Source of the DNA: Fragilaria crotonensis
Lineage: Eukaryota; Bacillariophyta; Fragilariophyceae; Fragilariales; Fragilariaceae
Direction: 5' to 3'
DNA length: 23,212 nucleotides
NCBI GenBank assembly: GCA_022925895.1
Contig: JAKSYS010000808.1
Coordinates: 1-23,212, forward strand
Part shown: positions 16,642 through 23,212 of the stretch, one piece after another
Position numbering within the stretch: the stretch's first letter is position 1
How the letters are laid out: each line of letters begins with the position of its first letter
Notes under the pieces: generated by a model
Database searches by the model: none
What the model saw: only the letters and a program-made list of their open reading frames with translations
Told to the model about the DNA's origin: nothing
Position numbers and translations under genes: made by a program

Positions 16642-19600
16642 CTATATGCTTTTAGTTGTATTTTGCTTTTTGACGACCTTATCGAGTCGAACGCAATTCT
16701 CAGCAAACACGATTTGCTCGTCTTCCATTCGATGGAGAATAGGGATGTAGACTTCCTTCGAAGTTGGCAGGAGCAAGCCAAGACGTGGAGGTATCTCTCG
16801 CTGCAATAGCATGTCTGCAGCAATTGCAGTTGTATACCCGACCGTCTTGGACATCGCGGACAGCTTCTCATCGCCGTCTACCTTCAAGGTTGAGGAGTGT
16901 AATTCTGTTGCACCGTCGTCGAACGATCCAATGACTTCGTGATGCAGCAACACCAAATCGGACTCTCCGGGCAGGAACGATAGCTTTTCCTTCAACACAT
17001 GAGCAAACGAGTCGATTACGCTGTCGTGATTAACGAATGGCTTGGAATCGAAGAGTTGCAAAGAGTTGCTGCACTGCCTAGCCCTTTCTGCCAGTTGATG
17101 GTCTCCATTCGCAGCAGCAAGAAAAAGATCGTTGGAATCGCCTCCTTCAGCAAGTCGTCTCTTGAGATTGTGCATCATCTCTCCCCAGGTCTGGAACTCT
17201 ACTGAAGTGTCGCGGAAGAAACCGAGTTCCCGGTAAACATTCATCAAAGAAGAATAGCCAGTGTACCGCAAGGTCCCACGAAAACACGTGCTGGCAGAAT
17301 GGATACCGTATTTTTCGAGGTATTTGAGGGAGTCCCTATTCGGGAGGTATTCCAGATCAAGTTTGCTCCAAGGTCCGTGGAAGCGCCGTGCAGTCGTCAA
17401 GAGATTTTCGCCAGCGACGCGCACAACGACACCATTCGTCTTGTACTTGGCATCATTCACACATGCACCGACAGCTCCCCTTGGATTCCAACTGAACTTA
17501 TATCGAAAATGGTTGTCAGCTGCGGATGGGGACGGCAAGCCTCCGCAAAAGCTTCGAAAGCTCCTCACAGTCCCACCTCGAGAGTGAATGTTGTCGATGA
17601 TCCGCAGAGCGCTCATATGATCCAGTCCTGGATCAAGGCCGACTTCGTTGATGATTGTTATTCCGGCCGCCTTAGCCGGGAGGTGCATATCTCTCATCTC
17701 ATTGCTTTCGTAGCTCGCGGTAACCAGGTTGGTGCCACAACCAATGCATATTTGTGCTACCATAGGATGAAACGTTGCTGGTAAGAAGCTGACTACCACG
17801 TCCGCCTGGCGTATCAAAACCTCTAACGTCTTCACATCTTGCATAACGTCAATGGCGATGTGCTTCCCATTGGACGCGCGACTTGCTACAGCTCTTGCCA
17901 TCCCTTCATCTTGACCGGCAACCAAAATTTGTCGATGCGACTTGCGCCCTAAATGGTCAACTAACCCACTTGACACCATGCCTGACCCCAATATTAGGAT
18001 ATTCTGGGTGACCTCTGTATTCACAAATGTCTGCGAAGCTTTGGGAGTTTTTTCGTGAAAGCGCTTGACCAGAGCGTCAGCAGTGCTAAAACTGTCGGAT
18101 AGCACATTGATCTGGTCAAAAACGATATCAAGAGTCGATTGATTGGAGGAGGACACATTGAGGACGACCCGCGACTTCCGGGGAGATCGCAATGGATCTC
18201 CGCAAACATCACACTCGAAAAGAGCAAACTGGCACCCTTGTCCCTCGATAACATCGAGCGCTTGATTGATCAAAGCAGTGTCGAACAAGTGTCCTTCCAT
18301 GCTCAAAATCATGGAGCACTGGTGATTTCCTGGAGGATGACTATGTCGAGACATTAGAGTTTTGATGTACTTGAAACCATGAGTGAGCTCTCCTGCAGAG
18401 GCAATACAGGCCTTTCTAAGCGCAGTAGGGAAACACTCGAGACGGTCGACAGAGCTACCCGCTGTTTCTCCTTCTGAATTCTGGATTATTTGCCTCACAA
18501 ATGGCAACAGAGTGTCGCCAAAATGTTCACTACTGTCTTTTGGAAGCTCTGAGGGAAGGATGTCAACCCCTGAAACAGTGACGCCACAGCCCGACACGTC
18601 ATCGATGATTTCTTTCCCTAGGCGTGGGTCGTACTCGTAGAATGGTCTTTCTATGGAGGTTACTCGATGGAGAAATTCAATTGAACCACCAACGTCACAG
18701 GTGATGTCTGCAACAACTTGCAGCCTTGGCGTATTCTTTCGTCAGAAAACATGTCGCGCATTTCTAGTTTTGTGAGCAGGCGGGGAAATCTCTCATTCCA
18801 GTATGCTGTATTCACCAGAACAGAAACATGCTTGGCAATTCTTTGACTGAAATTAGAGGCATACTCATTGGGTTGTTCTTGATAATGCTTCCGATCGAAT
18901 GGCGTGCCACTCTTATGCTGCACGGCGTCTGCAGCACCGACAGGAAGAATGTATATGCACGTTTGAAAAGACTTTTCTTGAACAATAGACGAAAGGTCGT
19001 CAACAGTCACAATTTTGTGTGGCAATGCTTGAAGCACTTCCATTGCTCCATTATGCGCTTTCCCCCCTTTACCAGTGACGCAGATAACGAGAGGTTCCAT
19101 CTGAAGTCCCTCACTTTGAATCTGCTCTCCAACGATTTTCAGACACCTCCATGCTGCATTCAAGTCTGTGTAAGTGTACGTCGGTGGTATGTGCAATAGA
19201 GGCGTTGAAATACCACGGTGAAGGAGGCGTCGACCAAGTGCGTGAAGCGCATTGTTGGCACCGGCAATCCCAGCAAACCTTCCGAACGCAACCAAACGTT
19301 TTCGATTTTCCTCTCGGCCTTGACCGCTTGAACACAATCCCGGTTCCACGATGCATTCGTAATCATATAATTGTATCTTCTTGTCAAGAACGTACTTGAG
19401 GAGCGACATGTTTTCTGGCTGACCCTTTATGACATGAGAGAAAAAACAGTATGCTTTCTCTCCCAAGAGGTCTTGTTCGCGGAGTGGCCTCTTGACTCCG
19501 AGAATCAAGTCTGCGTCTGTGAGATCGTCTTGAACGACAGCACCTGCAAGTTCGTACTGATTGTCAGGGAATGCTCGACGGCTGGAGGGCTGAACAATAA

Positions 19601-19817
19601 TCTTTTCAAGTAAGCCACTTGACTGATACTCTTCAATCAGGCCTGCCACGTGCTTGGGACACAGAGGTGCCCGACGTTCCCACAAATTGTAGGTCTCTCT
19701 CATTATCCCAAGTACCAAGCCCGTCGAATTGCTCATGCTCCTAACGATCAACCTGCCTTCTCGCGCCCGAAAACGACAAGATGCCGACGCTAGCTTTAGC
19801 ATCTTCGAGCTCATCAT
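16642..19817 (-). CDS. LKR/SDH: bifunctional lysine-ketoglutarate reductase / saccharopine dehydrogenase (one frameshift)
   Basis: This enzyme makes saccharopine from lysine and 2-oxoglutarate and then cleaves it to aminoadipate semialdehyde and glutamate, the first steps of mitochondrial lysine breakdown. The N-terminus (MMSSKMLKLASASCRFRARE) looks like a mitochondrial presequence. The LKR half begins LGIMRETYNLWERRAPL and includes SHVIKGQPENM. The SDH half has an interdomain GHLFDTALINQALDVIE, as in plant LKR/SDH, the Rossmann motif ILGSGMVSSGLVDHL and NEVGLDPGLDHMSA. The two halves are in different frames: after GCK (18719-18717) the continuation VADITCDVGGSIEFLHR (from 18714) needs one extra base. 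The second ORF has no ATG at its start (GTG at 18597), which confirms that it is not a separate gene. Restoring the frame gives about 1,058 aa, close to plant enzymes. It converges with eIF3b with 50 bp between stops. Confidence 0.96.
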
Positions 19818-20181
19818 GTCTCTCGTTGTTGTTTAGTATAATGCGCATTCGAACTACATGATGACAGCAATCTTCAATCGTGGGACGAGATGTCAGTCGC
19901 GTAATTCCGAAGTTCTTTCGAATCCACGATTGAAATCAGTATATTGTCAAATTGTGTCTCGAGCTCACATGTCACAGGGTTGGTTCGACTAACGCGACTA
20001 GGACTAACGCTAGTAGCATATGGTATGCACAACTGATAGCTAGTTTGACACCTGGCGGGAAGGTGGCACCGAGATAGCAAAAGGGTGATGCCCTGCCTTC
20101 CCATACCGACAAAAATGACAGACTTCATGTCCTCGGTCTCCCACGTAGTTTTGCAAGTGGGATCTCATACCCGATTCCAGT
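19818..20181. other. intergenic region upstream of LKR/SDH
   Basis: 364 bp between the LKR/SDH start and the apyrase stop. Short ORFs here lack motifs. Unlike the 5' flanks of most other genes in the window, it has no GTAC cluster. It must contain the apyrase 3' end and the LKR/SDH promoter, but no element could be defined. Confidence 0.4.
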
Positions 20182-21924
20182 TTACGACCTCGTTGACTCC
20201 ATGGCGACATCTGAGCACTCGTCTTTAGTAGCATTCGCTTTAGCACCCCGTTCGCTTCGAGCCTCCACTCGCCGCTGTTCAGCGTGCTGACTCAAAGCAT
20301 ACCCCAACGACCACTCGACTTCGCTTCCATCTACCAGGAAGCAGAATGTAATGTCACGCGATTCGGGTGCGAACCCAAAACCATCTCGGAGCAGGCTAAC
20401 CATATATACACTCTCCAAGCATCGATGGGGTAGAACATCCGCACGCGTGTACACGTGGGCCTCATGTTGGATCTCAGCAAGATCCTCGTGCCAATTTCGA
20501 GAACAAAGACCATCAAGCGCATCGTGCAATTCCTGGATACTCGGAGTAGGCCAAGAGAGATTAAGAGCGTCGTGTGCTTCTTTCGAAGGATGGGAAAGGA
20601 CGCGAAGGCTATCGAGAGAGAAATAGAACAGCGACATGGCGAAAAACTTTCCTCGAACAGGAGGGTGCTTGACACCGCCAACTCTGCCGCCTAATTGTTC
20701 ATCAGGTTCATAGTGCGGGATTAGTCTTTGAACTTGCTCAATGCATGCCGACGAATTTCCTGTTCCTAGTAACGTGTACCCCTTCCATTCAATCTCATAG
20801 CCGGGGAATGTGCATGGATTGTCAATAATCTTGGCATCGCAGAAACCATCGCATTCTTCCGATGCTTCCTTACGTCTGTCCTGCACCCAAGTTTCCCATA
20901 GTCGCTCTCGAAAGCGATCGACCCCATACGCCAAATATGATGTTGAAAAGAATTCCTCTTCAGCAAGATGGGCGGTTCCTCGCTGAGTCTGCTCGCATTG
21001 TTCATTCTCGCAAGTATCCGATTCAACATGAGGCAAGTAAACGATTTGAGTGGAACTGCCTCCCATGTCAAGAGCACCCAGGGGGCCGTGACTAGCCTCG
21101 CTACTATCGCCGACGGGTCCTAGACTGGTATCGATTAATCCCTCCAAAAAGTTGGCAGCGACAGCGCCGTAAAAGCCCTCCAAGTCACCGCTGAGGGTAA
21201 AGATGTCATCCCTGGCAAGTCCGCGAAAAACGAACTTCTCGTTTTCCACTAGCCCTTGATACAGGGCATCATAAACGGCTTCTTGTTCATCTTCTTCCAA
21301 GAGTCTCATTCCTGCAGTCGCGGCAAACTTGACACTTGTGGACAGATGATATTCGGGGGGCACAATCTGAGCGGCATAATCAAACACGTGCACAATGTGA
21401 TCAGCCACAGCGGTGGCATTTATAGGTATGGACGTATCCGTGCGACCAAAGGCAGAGAGAGGCACGAACGATCGATCGGATCCTCGTCGAATGCAATCAG
21501 TCTTGCCGGAAGCGTCATTTACGGGTACAAATTCGAAAATGTGAAGACGAGAGCCTGTTGAACCACCGTCAATGACCTGAAATGAAGACAAACAGTAACG
21601 TGAGTTATTCATGCCAGACATCCATTCGACACGGACGAAGGGGTGGCAACAGCACCATCCCGAGAGGAGGAACACCAGCATCGTTGGGTTCTTACTCCAT
21701 GCTGAATTGGAGGCAACAGGAAGCGCCTGATGGAAAAAGCAAGACTACGTAGAGCCAATACTAATTCCCACTAAGAATGCTTTTCCACGACATGTTCATC
21801 TCATAAAGCGCAAACTTACAATGCTGAATGGAGACTTCTGCAGAATCTCGTCTGCTGATGCATACTCCGCAATGGAAGAAAGGATGCATAGGACGAAGGG
21901 AATATATTTTGAGACAGCGCCCAT
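20182..21924 (-). CDS. secreted GDA1/CD39-family apyrase (one intron)
   Basis: The spliced product is 499 aa. Exon 1 (21924-21820) encodes a signal peptide (M-GAVSKYIPFVLCILSSIAEYASA) and 10 more residues; a 243-bp phase-0 intron (GTAAGT at 21819, ATTTCAG ending 21577) leads into exon 2 (21576-20182). The splice joins PFSI to VIDGGSTGSRLHIFEF, the apyrase conserved region 1. ACR2 is TAGMR (about 122-126), ACR3 SGDLEGFYG with catalytic E168, ACR4 LDMGGSSTQ (204-212) and ACR5 WSLGYAL (about 457-463). Such enzymes remove the terminal phosphates of nucleoside tri- and diphosphates in the ER/Golgi lumen or outside the cell. There is no C-terminal membrane helix or KDEL-type signal, so a soluble secreted or luminal protein is expected. 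Reading straight through from an ATG at 21681 would replace the signal peptide by intron sequence. It lies head to tail behind LKR/SDH. Confidence 0.95.
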
Positions 21925-22757
21925 TCTTTGTTAACGTTCGATGAATCTTGTTAAAGGTTTGGCCAAATTAGCAGTTCTTGGTCTCTGAATTATCCCGCTC
22001 GTTGGCAGGGGACAATCGGAGATTTTGATGTGCTTTGAAAGCGAAGCTCGCAATCGCAGAAGCTCTATTGTATGGAGTCAATGGAATTCAAGAAGCAGGA
22101 TAAGAGAAGGCGCCTTTTGAAGAATGTCAGATGGACGAAAATGTGACTTCGATGAGGACCAGATGGGCGCTGTGATTAAAATTTTCCCTTACGAGACTGC
22201 AACCGCTACAAGTATGAAGTGTAGAAGATGTCATACAGGGAATACACGTTGCCGCAGTACGGAATTCTATTAGTACTATTGGAATCTGCTTATTCATACG
22301 TAGAACCGATGGTATGGACGTTGCAATTTGCAATACCAACAGGACGTTGTCTCCACATCGATTTGATTGGTTCAGCAAAGCTGTGTTGCGGGGGAAACCA
22401 ATCTCCTTCCTCTGATGACGTTTGGTTGATAGCGTCTGCGCCGTGGTTCGAAAGTCCGACATGGATGACGTGGTCATGTCCGTGTGTCCGAATCTCTGAA
22501 GAATAGCGTGTCTGTGCTTTGCATGGAGAACACAACATTACTTTCCTCGTAGCAGTACTAGAGAACGCAAAACCAGGTACTGTAGTATGACCTCACTGGT
22601 AGACAATTCTGTAGAAGTACTGGAGTACTAGGTCCTACTGGTACTTATACCTCATCCGCGGCGTCACGAATCGTGCCTGGCTAAAAATCTCTATCATAGC
22701 TACAAAAGTACTCGTACACCGGTATGATATTGTTCGCGAGAAAACCCTATCGCTGCG
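21925..22757. other. divergent intergenic region, apyrase / acidic protein
   Basis: About 830 bp between divergent starts. A 49-codon ORF (22124-22273; CRRCH and CR motifs) and a 92-codon ORF (22228-22506) are open but have no recognisable domain and overlap each other and an antisense ORF, so I do not call a gene. From 22545 to 22720 there are seven GTAC tetramers with palindromes (GTACTGGAGTACT type), again just upstream (40-210 bp) of a plus-strand start codon. Confidence 0.45.
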
Positions 22758-23212
22758 ATGATCAATAGCGACGGGACAACAACGACAACCACCGAGGACC
22801 CTGTGCCTGCGATTGTGAAACAAAGCCCCATGATCCATGCGGGCGATGATGCCATTGGCCCCAGAGATCTCGCGGGCAACAAAGTCATCGAAATAGGTCC
22901 AACCGTAGGACTACCAGTACTTCCCACCCCGTCAACTTTAAGCAGCGAGAACGAAGAGGATGAGCAGGACGCACACTCACCAATTGTTGTAAAACCTTTG
23001 GATAACAATGATTCATGTGAGGAAGGAAAAGAGCAGGACGACCGAGAGCCTTTGAACACGGCAGAGCCCATGGAAATCGAACCCTCTCGAAGCGAGGACG
23101 AGGACAATGATGACTTGAAGCCCTATTGGGCGAGGTAACGACTGGTGCGTCATCTGAGAAGTCAAGACGGAAAACGAAGAAGAATGGTTGTGGCTCCAGA
23201 AAGCGGGTCGGA
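22758..23212 (+). CDS. acidic, low-complexity unknown protein (3' end unresolved)
   Basis: An ORF from ATG 22758 encodes a Thr-rich start and then a strongly acidic, Ser/Pro/Glu-rich, probably disordered chain (SSENEEDEQD, SRSEDEDNDD) to a TAA at 23136-23138 (126 aa). The stop is probably not the natural end: from 23135 another frame stays open to the edge and gives a basic stretch (SEKSRRKTKKNG, CGSRKRVG), an acidic-then-basic layout common in nuclear proteins. A GTAACG at 23135 could instead be an intron donor whose acceptor lies outside. No domain is recognised. Confidence 0.5.

Noticed and set aside
16642-18597. Saccharopine dehydrogenase as a separate gene
   Set aside because: The apparent start is a GTG within a conserved segment; upstream codons in the same frame continue the family sequence back to the LKR half, so it is one frameshifted gene.
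2441-18717. Programmed -1 frameshifting at a shared slippery site
   Set aside because: The three breaks have different sign and sequence context, with no common slippery heptamer or evident downstream structure.
20182-21681. Apyrase starting at the ATG at 21681 without an intron
   Set aside because: That N-terminus is Trp/Cys-rich and not signal-like at the right place; clean splice sites at 21819 and 21577 join a proper signal-peptide exon exactly to ACR1.
22228-22506. 92-codon ORF in the apyrase upstream region
   Set aside because: No recognisable domain; an antisense ORF of similar size overlaps it and a 49-codon ORF overlaps its start. Left as intergenic.

Overview
The window reads as nuclear DNA of a photosynthetic stramenopile, most probably a diatom; I cannot name the species. 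The evidence is: compact intron-poor eukaryotic genes with short GT-AG introns (87, 73 and 243 bp found); two proteins (FtsH and a CCB-type cytochrome b6f assembly factor) that begin with a signal peptide followed by an AF-type cleavage motif, as in plastid import across secondary-plastid membranes; and eukaryote-only families (eIF3b, BCDIN3D, STK16-type kinase, plant-type LKR/SDH, GDA1/CD39 apyrase).

Layout. 1-800: 3' part of a gene with a Cys-rich motif like that of plant RIN13-related proteins (+). 1517-2576: STK16/NAK-type kinase (+), frameshifted near its C-terminus, its acidic tail triplicated as a 95-bp tandem repeat. 2577-4294: AT-rich non-coding stretch. 4295-5158: BCDIN3D-type RNA methyltransferase (+), tail to tail with a fused double phosphoglycerate-mutase protein (5170-7383, -). 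7686-8198: mitochondrial MLRQ/B12D-like membrane protein (+, one intron), tail to tail with plastid FtsH (8514-10523, -), with a second ~96-bp triplicate repeat between them. 10524-12533: long intergenic block with GTAC-rich palindromic DNA, a 1.24-kb direct-repeat pair and a GC-rich broken gene. 12534-13388: CCB2/CCB4-like factor (+), convergent with an 81-aa one-helix membrane protein (13436-13681, -). 14369-16591: eIF3b (+, one intron, one frameshift), convergent with bifunctional LKR/SDH (16642-19817, -, one frameshift). 20182-21924: secreted apyrase (-, one intron). 22758-end: acidic unknown protein (+), running off the window.

The genes are unrelated housekeeping functions (thylakoid protein quality control and b6f assembly, mitochondrial respiration, lysine breakdown, translation initiation, nucleotide hydrolysis, RNA end methylation); there is no operon or system. 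The strongest oddities are the double PGM protein, in which each half has lost a different catalytic histidine; three single-position frameshifts in otherwise well-conserved genes; the two ~95-bp triplicate repeats at gene 3' ends; and GTAC-rich palindromic clusters upstream of most plus-strand genes and of FtsH.
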